Assembly (NCBI RefSeq): GCF_017377505.1
Contig: NZ_JAFREN010000022.1
Coordinates: 1 to 64,000 of the forward strand
Length of the DNA: 64,000 nucleotides
DNA from: Enterococcus sp. DIV0212c
Lineage (GTDB): Bacteria; Bacillota; Bacilli; Lactobacillales; Enterococcaceae
Direction: 5' to 3'
Shown: positions 35,687 to 44,472 of the stretch, piece by piece
How the letters are laid out: the number at the start of each line of letters is the position of its first letter
How positions within the stretch are numbered: position 1 is the stretch's first letter
The notes under the pieces: model-generated
Database searches by the model: none
The model's input: only the letters and a program-made list of their open reading frames with translations
Told to the model about the DNA's origin: nothing
Translations under genes and position numbers: made by a program

Positions 35687-36115
35687 GTGAAATCTTTTGG
35701 ACAGAGAAATTATGAGTTAACATATAGTTGTCGTACAGGCTCCTACGGAATTATTACAAATCAAAGTGGAGATTATTTGGTTGTTCAATCTTCAGACGGT
35801 AATCTATTTTTAGTTGGAGGTAAAATAGAAGAAGGAGAAGACCCAATTACAGCTTTAGAAAGAGAAGCAATCGAAGAAACCGGTTTTGTTTTACAGGTAA
35901 ACGAGTTTATTGGTAAAGCAGAAAAACATTGGGTTTCTCCTCAATATTCTGATTTGTCTCAACATAATATTGGATATTTCTATACATGCTCTTTAGGTGA
36001 AAAAATCACTGATCCTATAGAAGATGAGCCAATGATTTGGGTCTCTTTGGAACAATTAGAGAAAAATTTATTCCACGAGCATCATCTATATATGATTAGA
36101 AGTATAGTTCATTAA
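35687..36115 (+). CDS. NUDIX hydrolase
   Basis: 142 aa from a GTG with GGAGGTG upstream. A complete NUDIX box is present (GGKIEEGEDP then REAIEETGF, about residues 43-67). Substrate is unknown; in this context it could clean up nucleotide by-products of the transferases or give self-protection. Last intact gene of the biosynthetic block; coding decay begins just after it. Confidence 0.85.
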   Translation: MKSFGQRNYELTYSCRTGSYGIITNQSGDYLVVQSSDGNLFLVGGKIEEGEDPITALEREAIEETGFVLQVNEFIGKAEKHWVSPQYSDLSQHNIGYFYTCSLGEKITDPIEDEPMIWVSLEQLEKNLFHEHHLYMIRSIVH

Positions 36116-37204
36116 TAAAAAATAAGAGTGCAAGATTATCAACATGTTCGAAGTAGTAAATGAATGAAGAAAGGCTCTTTGTCAACTAATGTTGGTGAAG
36201 AAATGGGCTGTGAGATCAGTCCTAAAAAAACACTTGTGAAATGACCAAAAAAGGTTCGTTTCACGGGTGCTTTTTGGTAATAATAAAAGAGTACAGATAA
36301 CCTCCATACTCTCCTTATTCTAATCTCCAAAGGGACTAAAAAATTATGCCATGAATCAACTGGCATTGGCTGTCGCAACTTCGTATGTTTTATCAAAAAA
36401 TAATATTGCCTGATTTATCAAATAGTTTGATGAACTCCTTCAAAGTTCTGAGGCCTATCTTTTGAATTAACCATGATAATATGATTTAGTTACGATATTG
36501 AAATTAATTTTACTTGCTTATACTTTATTAGTCGAAAAGATGGAATAGTTAGCTGAAGAGAGCCCTCTAGCTAGTTGGTTGATATAGAAATATAGAACCA
36601 TCACTTGTTTTGAGTGTCTACTGATCTTAGATTCATCAATATAGAGCTTACGAAAATATCAACTGATTGTTGATGATATTTTTTGATAGGACGAAAATAC
36701 TGGCAGTCGAAAATAAATATAGTTTTGATTGAAAAAAGTACGATGAAATTTGCTTGGATGAGCTGAGAAAACATTCTCAAACTTATATAGGAACTTACGG
36801 AAGCGTATAAGAATAAGCAAATTTCTGATGGCTCAACATTGACAGTAGAAGAGATAGACGAAATGATTCCTCAAATGGAGTTACGCTTTAAGGAACTGGA
36901 TAAAGAAGTGAAGGCGAACAAAAAGGTACTCAACAAATCCAGCTAAGAAAGCCCAACGAACATTGCAGTTTGGCTGAACGGCGTGAGAAAAATACGGGAC
37001 CATCAAACAAGACTAAACATTTTAGATACGAGAAACATCTGCTCATTGAAAAATATTGATGAAACAAAGAAAAAGCATAGGGATTTGTGGTTATTTAGGA
37101 GGTTCTTTTGCTGTATCAAGTGATTCATTAGCAAAAAAATTCGTGATGGAGTATCCTATTTAGAGTTGTTAACAAACTTGAAGATAATTTTAAAATTGAT
37201 TTGA
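36116..37204. other. Graveyard of mobile-element and gene fragments
   Basis: About 1.1 kb without an intact gene. At 36173 a sequence starting GGCTCTTTGTCAACTA resembles the terminal sequence of ISL3-family insertion sequences, and a minus-strand 85-codon frame lies next to it. At 36791-36946 a 51-codon open stretch (ELTEAYKNKQISDGSTL... ending in Ser-Ser) is clearly coding-like, helical and acidic, but has no start and no recognised family. Confidence 0.5.
36173..36420. mobile_element. Probable ISL3-type insertion sequence end
   Basis: The end-like sequence GGCTCTTTGTCAACTA at 36173 continues into TGTTGGTGAAG, typical of ISL3-group termini. No transposase or second end is visible, so it is at best a remnant that marks the right edge of the biosynthetic block. 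Confidence 0.35.
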
Positions 37205-37429
37205 TTAATCAAAGTAACAATATCATTTACACACAATATTGTGTTACGTTACTCTTTACAAAAAGAGGTTAAAATTCTGGAGGATATAGCATCTAAAATT
37301 AAAGATCCAAAACTTTCTGGTAAGATAGATTTATATACAGAACTACCAGCTTGCCAAAGCTGTACAAATGTTATATTAGAGTTTAGAAAAAAATTTCCAA
37401 ATATAGAACTTAATATATTTACGAAGTAG
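37205..37429 (+). pseudogene. C-terminal fragment of a deaminase-type polymorphic toxin
   Basis: The last ~60 codons of a protein remain open. They contain KEVKILEDIA and then ELPACQSC followed by VILEFRKKFPNIEL, the PCxxC zinc half and closing strands of YwqJ-like toxin deaminases. The N-terminal delivery domain and the first catalytic histidine motif are missing, and upstream frames are broken. The only available starts lack ribosome sites. The next gene begins 9 bases later, where an immunity gene would sit. Confidence 0.6.
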
Positions 37430-37438
37430 GTGGAAAAA

Positions 37439-37816
37439 ATGAGTGAAATTAGTTATTTAGAAGCAAAAGAATTAACTTTAGAAGACTATGAAGATTTTAT
37501 TGAAGATGAAGGGTTTAGCCCCAATCAAGCAGTAGCCGCAACTTTTGAAGATTCTGTATTAATGATGAAAAAAAGTCATAAAGTTTATGTATCAGTTATG
37601 GTAAATCTCTCGATTTTGAGTTTAAAACAAAATTTTTTACCAGATTATCTATTAGAGAAGCAAGAAAGTTTAAAAATGGTTAATGGTTTAAATGAAGAAG
37701 AACAGTCTGTTTATGATTCAGATATAAGTAGCTTGAATCAGTTGTTAAGCAATCAAAAATTTGAGATAGATAAAGATGAAGAATACAAGCTAAGAGTTAA
37801 CATGTTATTAGAGTAG
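37439..37816 (+). CDS. Probable immunity protein for the deaminase toxin
   Basis: 125 aa from ATG 37439 with AGGTGG upstream (a GTG three codons earlier is less well spaced). Acidic and mostly helical, with no signal or membrane segment. Acidic small proteins immediately after toxin deaminase domains are usually their cognate immunity proteins. Retained intact although its toxin is broken, so it may now protect against toxin from neighbours. Confidence 0.5.
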   Translation: MSEISYLEAKELTLEDYEDFIEDEGFSPNQAVAATFEDSVLMMKKSHKVYVSVMVNLSILSLKQNFLPDYLLEKQESLKMVNGLNEEEQSVYDSDISSLNQLLSNQKFEIDKDEEYKLRVNMLLE

Positions 37817-37987
37817 TACTGATTATAGAATAATAAAAAGGTGCATTATTCTATAATGGTAATCGGATAGTAAAAAATTCGATTAGTAAGCTAAACTTAC
37901 TATTTAAGTTGCCAATGAGGCTAGTATAGTCTGAGGTAAGTCATGTTTTAATTGCATAAAAAATAGGGAACAATTATTTCATCCATT

Positions 37988-38101
37988 AGATATTTTATTG
38001 GGAGCTCTAACTTTAATCCGGGTACCCAGTATGTTCCTAATCAAAATAACAATGGTATAAATCCCAATAATTCTCCATATGATAACTGGAGGAATAAATG
38101 A
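37988..38101 (+). pseudogene. C-terminal tail of a lost secreted protein
   Basis: An open frame without a start ends ...NFNPGTQYVPNQNN then an Asn/Pro-rich tail at TGA 38099-38101. The stop overlaps the next gene start, and its last codons contain that gene's GGAGG site, so the two were translationally coupled. It looks like the tail of an effector whose partner is the membrane protein downstream. Confidence 0.4.
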
Positions 38102-38910
38102 TGAAAGACTTTTCTAATTTAATAGATAAAATATCTTTTTCCAATGCATTGACAAAAAATACACTTCATAAAGTATATGAAACTATAAATGATCCTCAAA
38201 AAGAGCTATTATCTAAAACATTAAAAGTTTATTTACTTGCAGCTATTTCCTGGAGTATAAGTCTATTTTCAAGTATAAACTGGTTTGTATTTCCTATTAT
38301 ATCTTCATTAATTGTAATATACATTTTACTGTTTTATTTTAAAAGTCCTAATTTTTTTAAAAGTGCGGCTTATAATAGTGTGACATACTTATTTACCCAA
38401 AATGCACTCATTTTTTATGTAAGTTCTTTAGAGATTTCGAATAGTGTTCTATTGAACAGAGCCATATCTATGATTTACATTATAGTAGGTTATTCCTTAT
38501 CTCTTTATATTGTAAAAATAAAATTGATTGAAAATATTCAAGAGATATACCTATCTGAAAATAAACAGATGGTTAAAAAAAGTATTATAAAAATTGTGAA
38601 GATATTTTCATCAGTACTAGTTATTTTTATAGCTATACTAATTGCAGCTATGCAATTTTATAGATTTAATAAATGGTGGTTGCACGATAACAATTATAAT
38701 TTTCTTTCTGGTCTAAATGGGTCTGTTGTAGGAAATATTTTGTCTGTAGTTTCTGTGTTTATAGGTATATCCGTATTATGTTTAATTACATTACTTCCGA
38801 CGCTTCTTTTAAATTCGAAGATTGTCGTAGACGGTTTTATATTGAAAAAATATTCTGAAGAGTTCAGAAAAGAATACGAATTTACAAAAAAAGAATGGTA
38901 TAGTGATTAA
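38101..38910 (+). CDS. Polytopic membrane protein, possible effector partner
   Basis: 269 aa with about six membrane segments and charged ends; no recognised family. The second of two adjacent ATGs (38101) is eight bases from GGAGG. Located after the tail of a vanished protein and two genes from a toxin fragment, it may be a membrane immunity protein. No transporter motif is seen. Followed by a terminator. Confidence 0.5.
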   Translation: MKDFSNLIDKISFSNALTKNTLHKVYETINDPQKELLSKTLKVYLLAAISWSISLFSSINWFVFPIISSLIVIYILLFYFKSPNFFKSAAYNSVTYLFTQNALIFYVSSLEISNSVLLNRAISMIYIIVGYSLSLYIVKIKLIENIQEIYLSENKQMVKKSIIKIVKIFSSVLVIFIAILIAAMQFYRFNKWWLHDNNYNFLSGLNGSVVGNILSVVSVFIGISVLCLITLLPTLLLNSKIVVDGFILKKYSEEFRKEYEFTKKEWYSD

Positions 38911-38973
38911 TACTGTTAAATGGAGTATGTATCTGTATTCAACTCAAAAATAATTATATATTATATCTATATA

Positions 38974-39008
38974 GATCAATCATCTTAATTGGTGGTTGGT
39001 CTATTTTT
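38974..39008 (+). terminator. Terminator after the membrane protein gene
   Basis: Stem GATCAATCATC with GGTGGTTGGTC (G-T pairs allowed) followed by TATTTTTG. A close sequence variant terminates truA at 57551. Confidence 0.7.
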
Positions 39009-39029
39009 GTATTTCCAGGAGGGAATAAA

Positions 39030-39068
39030 ATGTTTGATAACAAAGAGAAATATTATGTTACGAACTGA
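39030..39068 (+). pseudogene. Twelve-codon frame with strong ribosome site
   Basis: ATG at 39030 with AGGAGG seven bases upstream, reading MFDNKEKYYVTN then TGA. Probably the beginning of a gene whose body is lost; the following 260 bases up to the lysin gene contain no gene. Confidence 0.3.
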
Positions 39069-39327
39069 TAGTAAGAGCCAAACCTTATGAGGTAAGACCA
39101 TAAGATTATTTTTATACATAACTATACTTAATATTGTAAAAAAATATGTAGAAACTAAAAATTAGAGTATTTAAGAGAGTATATGGAAGAATTTCGATAG
39201 CATTTTGATGGAAATTTGAACGGTGGCTACTACTATTCATCGTTATAATTACATTATTCAATTAATTGATAAATGGCCATTTTAAGAATAATTAATTGAT
39301 AGTAACAAAGGATGGGAGAGGATAAAT

Positions 39328-40452
39328 ATGGCAGCAGAAGGAACAGTTCTAATTTCAGGAAGTCAGTGGTTACAAGGTAAGGGGGTTGCGGTGTATTCAA
39401 ATGGTGGAAATTTTAATACACGTTACCAGTGTGTTGAACTTCCTCAAGCAAGATTATACCCTACAATGGGATGGCCGCAAGTATATGCAGCAGGGAATGG
39501 CGGTGCACAATATATTCCAGAAGGATCACCCGGTTTAACAAGATATAACCCAGGTTCTAAATATATTCCAGTACCTGGAGATTTGGTTATTGAATATGGA
39601 AATAGCTGGAATGCATATGGTCATGTATCTGTTGTAGATTATACAGATACAGCAAAAGGCGTTATTTATGCAGTGGAACAAAATGCTTCAGCAAATGGTA
39701 GGGTCACATATGCATATAACGGAAGCAATTATACAGGACTTTCGGCAACACGATCAGTGAAATGTATTCTCCATGCACCAGGAAATAGTTTTAAAAATCC
39801 ATCTGTTAAGCCTCCACAAGGCGACTATATAGCATATGGAAAATACGTGACAATCACTAAAAAAGGCTACAGCTTATGGAGTAGTTTTAACTGGGTGAAA
39901 AAAGATACGACGGATAATCTGTTCAACGAAACCTATTTAGCGAAAGGATATTACAGTCATTCAAATGGATCTCGATACTATTCGTTATACGATGAAGCGA
40001 ATGTCTGGAAAGGATATTTGAATGCGGAAGCTGTAGTAGTAGCTAAGGAACTTATCTTTGATGAAGTACAAGAATACAAAATGTTGCACAAAGATCAAAC
40101 ATTTAGCATTGACACATTGCCATGGGGAACCAAGGGATATAAAAAATTAGCTAACTCAAAAGATTATATGGGAAAAGTGGTTCGCTTGACCCAAAAAGCA
40201 GGAGCGTACTACTATTCACCAGACTTAAAGGGATGGATTGATTACAAGGCACTGGATACAGTGGAAAAAATCAATCAGGCGCTAACAATCAAAAATGGCG
40301 GCTATCAAATTAACCCAGTTCCATGGTATCAAGGGGTTGCTTCGTTAGGAAACACGAAAGATCACATTGGAAAAAAAGTAAGCGCAACAGGGAAAAAAGG
40401 TGGCTACTATTATATTCCAAGTCTAGGTTGGATTGATCATCGTGCGTTCTAA
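39328..40452 (+). CDS. CHAP-domain lysin with GW-type wall-binding modules
   Basis: 374 aa. An N-terminal CHAP amidase/endopeptidase domain (1-155) has catalytic Cys35 (YQCVE) and His99 (GHVSVVD). Three SH3-like modules follow (about 165-240, 245-310, 315-374), each closing with a W-K-G-Y or G-W-I-D type motif. No signal peptide, as in phage endolysins, yet no holin or other phage gene is nearby. The last 600 bases are almost identical to the end of the lysozyme gene at 40980, indicating recent duplication or gene conversion. Confidence 0.85.
   Translation: MAAEGTVLISGSQWLQGKGVAVYSNGGNFNTRYQCVELPQARLYPTMGWPQVYAAGNGGAQYIPEGSPGLTRYNPGSKYIPVPGDLVIEYGNSWNAYGHVSVVDYTDTAKGVIYAVEQNASANGRVTYAYNGSNYTGLSATRSVKCILHAPGNSFKNPSVKPPQGDYIAYGKYVTITKKGYSLWSSFNWVKKDTTDNLFNETYLAKGYYSHSNGSRYYSLYDEANVWKGYLNAEAVVVAKELIFDEVQEYKMLHKDQTFSIDTLPWGTKGYKKLANSKDYMGKVVRLTQKAGAYYYSPDLKGWIDYKALDTVEKINQALTIKNGGYQINPVPWYQGVASLGNTKDHIGKKVSATGKKGGYYYIPSLGWIDHRAF
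39838..40452 (+). repeat. Long direct repeat, copy A (wall-binding modules)
   Basis: Nearly identical at nucleotide level to 41455-42068; the last about 260 bases also match 40660-40917. Encodes three GW-type modules. Confidence 0.9.
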
Positions 40453-40503
40453 AAAATATTACTAAAATTAAAATTTAATCGATAAAGAAATGAGGAAGAA
40501 TAA

Positions 40504-40917
40504 ATGGCAAATCAAAGAGTAACAGTAGAAATTCAAGAATACAAAATGTTGCATAAGGATCAAAAATATACAATTGATACCCTTCCTTGGGGAATGAGTG
40601 GTTATGTAAAAGTAACTAATTCTAAAGATTATATGGGAAAAGTAGTTTTACTGACCAGAAAAGCAGGAGCATACTACTATTCACCAGACTTAAAGGGATG
40701 GATTGATTACAAGGCACTGGATACAGTGGAAAAAATCAATCAGGCGCTAACAATCAAAAATGGCGGCTATCAAATTAACCCGGTTCCATGGTATCAAGGG
40801 GTTGCTTCGTTAGGAAACACGAAAGATCACATTGGGAAAAAAGTAAGCGCAACAGGGAAAAAAGGTGGCTACTATTATATTCCAAGTCTAGGTTGGATTG
40901 ATCATCGCGCATTTTAA
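40504..40917 (+). CDS. Stand-alone GW wall-binding protein
   Basis: 137 aa: only two wall-binding modules, with no catalytic domain and no signal peptide. The start ATG has GAGGAAG upstream and its first 15 residues are unique, so it is a real gene rather than a broken lysin. The second half is nearly identical to the lysins on either side; the first module is more diverged. It could occupy wall receptors and block the lysins, or act as an added targeting subunit. Confidence 0.75.
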   Translation: MANQRVTVEIQEYKMLHKDQKYTIDTLPWGMSGYVKVTNSKDYMGKVVLLTRKAGAYYYSPDLKGWIDYKALDTVEKINQALTIKNGGYQINPVPWYQGVASLGNTKDHIGKKVSATGKKGGYYYIPSLGWIDHRAF

Positions 40918-40979
40918 AAGAATTTACAACTAGAGTAAAGTTTTCAGAACAGACGAATGAAAAGAAAAGGGGGAAGAAA

Positions 40980-42068
40980 ATGGCGAATGAGAATATGAAA
41001 ATTTCACAAGAAGGAAGAAATTTAATCAAAAAATGGGAAGGATTACGATTAATTGCTTATCAAGACTCTGTAGGTGTCTGGACAATCGGTTATGGGCATA
41101 CAAAAGGTGTCTATGCAGGAATGACTATTACTGAAGCACAAGCCAATGCGTTTTTAGATGAAGATATAAAAACACATGCAATTGGTATTTTCCAATATAC
41201 TACGGTTCAGCTTAATCAAAATCAATTCGATGCATTAGTTAGTTTTCACTTTAATTTAGGTCCATACATTCTTGCAGGGTCACAATTACTTATATATATA
41301 AATAGTAAAAACTGGACAAGCGCTGCAAATGAAATGAAAAGATATATATATGCAGGTGGGCAAATTTTACAAGGACTGGTTAATCGCAGAAATGATGAAG
41401 CAACATTGTTTTTAAAGCCTTTCGGTCCTGCTCAAGGGTCATATATATCTTATGGAAAATACGTGACAATCACTAAAAAAGGTTACAGTTTGTGGAGTAG
41501 TTTTAACTGGGTGAAAAAAGATACAACGGATAATCTGTTCAACGAAACCTATTTAGCGAAAGGATATTACAGTCATTCAAATGGATCGCGATACTATTCG
41601 TTATATGATGAAGCGAATGTCTGGAAAGGATATTTGAATGCGGAAGCTGTAGTAGTAGCTAAGGAACTTATCTTTGATGAAGTACAAGAATACAAAATGT
41701 TGCACAAAGATCAAACATTTAGCATTGACACATTGCCGTGGGAAACCAAGGGCTATAAAAAATTAGCTAACTCAAAAGATTATATGGGGAAAGTTGTTCG
41801 CTTGACCCAAAAAGCAGGAGCATACTACTATTCACCAGACTTAAAGGGCTGGATTGATTACAAGGCACTGGATACAGTGGAAAAAATTAATCAGGCGCTA
41901 ACAATCAAAAATGGCGGCTATCAAATTAACCCAGTACCATGGTATCAAGGGGTTGCTTCGTTAGGAAATACGAAAGATCACATTGGAAAAAAAGTAAGCG
42001 CAACAGGGAAAAAAGGTGGCTACTATTATATTCCAAGTCTAGGCTGGATTGATCATCGTGCGTTTTAA
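40980..42068 (+). CDS. GH24 phage-type lysozyme with GW wall-binding modules
   Basis: 362 aa. An N-terminal GH24 muramidase domain (1-150) has catalytic Glu20 (KKWEG), Asp29 and Thr35 (GVWTIGYGHT). It is followed by the same three modules as the CHAP lysin. No signal peptide. Ribosome site AAAGGGGG. CHAP plus muramidase activities aimed at the same wall ligand would act together on peptidoglycan. Confidence 0.88.
   Translation: MANENMKISQEGRNLIKKWEGLRLIAYQDSVGVWTIGYGHTKGVYAGMTITEAQANAFLDEDIKTHAIGIFQYTTVQLNQNQFDALVSFHFNLGPYILAGSQLLIYINSKNWTSAANEMKRYIYAGGQILQGLVNRRNDEATLFLKPFGPAQGSYISYGKYVTITKKGYSLWSSFNWVKKDTTDNLFNETYLAKGYYSHSNGSRYYSLYDEANVWKGYLNAEAVVVAKELIFDEVQEYKMLHKDQTFSIDTLPWETKGYKKLANSKDYMGKVVRLTQKAGAYYYSPDLKGWIDYKALDTVEKINQALTIKNGGYQINPVPWYQGVASLGNTKDHIGKKVSATGKKGGYYYIPSLGWIDHRAF
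41455..42068 (+). repeat. Long direct repeat, copy B (wall-binding modules)
   Basis: Partner of 39838-40452, differing by scattered single bases, among them a Gly-to-Glu change in the PWGTKG motif. Confidence 0.9.
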
Positions 42069-42137
42069 ATTTCAAGAATTTACACGGCCATGCTTAATTA
42101 CTCATTAATCTAAAAAGTATAGTTTTAAAATTAGAAA

Positions 42138-42181
42138 AAGAGTTCTGAATCTGATCCTATTAGATTCGGGACTCTTGTATT
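42138..42181 (+). terminator. Terminator after the lysin genes
   Basis: 15-base arms 42138-42152 and 42162-42176 (AAGAGTTCTGAATCT with AGATTCGGGACTCTT) with a nine-base loop, followed by a T-containing stretch. Confidence 0.75.
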
Positions 42182-42510
42182 TGTAATTTTTAAAGACAGA
42201 TTAGCCCCTTGTTCTGTGGCATCAAAAGTACTCTATAATTATCGTTATAGAGGTTAGGATGTATTTAGGAATTAATTAGTAAGAAAAGAGGTAATGTAAA
42301 AAAATTGTTATTTTTAATAGTTTGAATGGTCGGCGCTCAGAATAGAATTTGGGAAGTGATGGGAGATGTGGGGTTCTAGGAATATCATTTACTTAGGATA
42401 TACGGAATTGTATCAACTGAAGCGTGAAGCATTCTATTTAAACAATATATATACGTCAAACGTATTGGAATTCCAATTTAAAAGTTTACATTAAATTGCA
42501 TAACAAAAAA
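42182..42510. other. Gene-free stretch between convergent units
   Basis: About 330 bases holding no recognisable gene or motif. Confidence 0.4.
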
Positions 42511-42553
42511 TTAGGCTGTTACTTTCCGCGTAATTTCCGGAAAAACAGCCTAA
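42511..42553 (-). terminator. Terminator of the lipoprotein gene
   Basis: TTAGGCTGTT (42511-42520) pairs with AACAGCCTAA (42544-42553). On the minus strand it is followed by TTTTTTG, so it serves the convergent lipoprotein gene. Confidence 0.7.
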
Positions 42554-42624
42554 TAAAAGTCTTTTTATTCAGTAGTTATTTTTGTAGGATAGTGCCAAAT
42601 ATCTTCTTTAAGATTTTGTATTAC

Positions 42625-43719
42625 TTATCTTTTAGCATCAACTGCTATTTGAATTCTGGTTAGCTGATCATCATAATTACTTGAGAAGTAGAACGAATAG
42701 TCCTTGCTGACACCCGCTTCATAAATTAAAGCACCAATTGTTTCCACTTCTCTTGCATTTGTATTACCATACTTTTCTTTTATGGTATTGATCAGAATAG
42801 AATTAGTCCGATCAGTTATTTTTATTCCACCAGGAAGTGTAATTCCTCTACCTAGTTTAGAAGCTTCAGATGTGTGAATATACAATTCAGTAATATCACA
42901 ATCCTTTAATTTCTGATCTTTTTCAGAAAAGTTTTTTACTCGAACCGACACTTCGGCGTCACCTTTAACCATATAGAAGGTACTTTCGTAAGCTCCTGCT
43001 TTAATGGTATCAGTTGTTTTAGCCCTATTACTCTCTTTGGCGGACCAGCCAAACGTTTCAAATTCTTTATACTTTAGAGGGAGTTCAACCACATCTCCAT
43101 CTAGTTCTATTTGGAAAGAGTCCCAGCTGTCACTTAATGAGCCAAAGTCAGGTTTTTTAGTTGCGATATCGTCGGAATCTTCTTCGTCATCTGTTGTTTC
43201 CTCAGTATCAGAATCCATTTTTTTCGCATCTTCTAAATCTTCTTCACTTGTTTTATAGTTATCTTTTGCATACTGGAGCACAAAATCTATAAAATCACCT
43301 TGTGATAAACCTAATTTTTTTAGAGCATTTGTGTATGCATCAAGGATATCTTCTTCATCAGCGGAATGTTTTCCTTCAAAGTAGACCATCTCACTGTCAA
43401 TATCTTTATCTTTCTCATTATATCGGATGCTTGCTATACTGCTGGGAATTAAATTATCCCCCTTTTTTTCTAACTTGACATAGGATTCAAACGTAATTCC
43501 TGTATCTGGATTGTCTAGAACAAGGGAATAAATCATATTGCTAAAGGACGGATAACTTCTATCTGAAAACAGATATCCTTTGCCCTTAAATTTTTTAACC
43601 GTATGATTATCCTTGTTTTTTGCTCCCTCTTTATTTCCGTTGTTTGTACCACATGCCATAATAGTTAGTGATACCAGTACCAATAGACCAACCAAAGCCC
43701 TTTTTTTAAAATCTTTCAT
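42625..43719 (-). CDS. Lipoprotein of unknown function
   Basis: 364 aa. A lipoprotein signal ends at a lipobox Cys (TIMACG, about residue 23). A Lys/Asn-rich linker, a first domain (about 40-155), a very acidic stretch (about 160-190, Asp/Glu/Ser-rich) and a C-terminal domain follow. The two-domain layout around an acidic linker is seen in predicted enterococcal surface lipoproteins, but I do not recognise a family. Single gene with its own terminator. Confidence 0.65.
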   Translation of the reverse strand: MKDFKKRALVGLLVLVSLTIMACGTNNGNKEGAKNKDNHTVKKFKGKGYLFSDRSYPSFSNMIYSLVLDNPDTGITFESYVKLEKKGDNLIPSSIASIRYNEKDKDIDSEMVYFEGKHSADEEDILDAYTNALKKLGLSQGDFIDFVLQYAKDNYKTSEEDLEDAKKMDSDTEETTDDEEDSDDIATKKPDFGSLSDSWDSFQIELDGDVVELPLKYKEFETFGWSAKESNRAKTTDTIKAGAYESTFYMVKGDAEVSVRVKNFSEKDQKLKDCDITELYIHTSEASKLGRGITLPGGIKITDRTNSILINTIKEKYGNTNAREVETIGALIYEAGVSKDYSFYFSSNYDDQLTRIQIAVDAKR

Positions 43720-44472
43720 AACATTCTCCTTTTTGTGTTTTAAATAATGTTGTTTTTGGAAATAACATTACTCATCCATAAAGAATAACATAATTTAAAA
43801 GACGGTTCAATTAACATTAGGATATATAAATTTAACGAACGAACCATGATAGAGTGATGTTTTTAAGCAAGAAATAGGAATATATAGCGAACATCCATGG
43901 ATTAGTATTTAGTAATTCTAAAAAAATTTTATGATAATTCTGTAGGTTTTGTAGATCTATAATGCTCTTTGCTTGCTGAGTGCTGGAGCAGTTAATTGGT
44001 TCGGTAGTAGATTGTGTTGTATCCGACAATGGAATTTTGAATGGTGTGCCTTCACTGAATTATAGACCATCGGGTAAAGAAACTATCACTACCATCAAGC
44101 GGTCACGATCAAAGCTGTCTGATGAAATAGAAAAGTTTCCATATTCATCTGCAAAAGTATTAGTCTATCTGAAATATTTACCACTAGCTAAACCAACCTT
44201 GTAAAAATTGATTTTATGATTCTGTATTGAATGGTGGTGTATTATTTTGACCATAGTAAGAACAAGTAATTAAATAGGTAATTTTGTTCATCAAAGTCAG
44301 CAAATATCATAGTTACATGCCCCCTTACTATACCAGCAATAAAATCTTTACCAGTTTCAAAGTAATGCATTGTAATATTTTTGTAATCAAGTTGTAATAT
44401 TAGGTTGTTTATGATAATATAATTAATGTAAATGTAATCAAAAAAACATGAGAATTTTGGGAGGTAAATGTA
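43720..44472. other. Gene-poor stretch with a decayed frame
   Basis: 750 bases. An open frame at 43980-44204 (74 codons, ending LKYLPLAKPTL) has no ribosome site and is probably a fossil. The 44330-44470 part is AT-rich and likely holds the promoter of the LysM gene. Confidence 0.4.

Noticed and set aside
13910..36115. Calling the locus a microcin C cluster
   Set aside because: No ThiF-like MccB adenylase, no MccD-type aminopropyl transferase and no terminal Asn in the peptide; only the tiny gene, hairpin and fold of one decarboxylase are comparable.
39328..42068. Intact prophage
   Set aside because: Only lysis-type enzymes are present; no integrase, holin, capsid, tail or terminase genes are seen.
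43980..44204. 74-codon frame before the LysM gene
   Set aside because: No start signal and no recognisable family; treated as a fossil at most.
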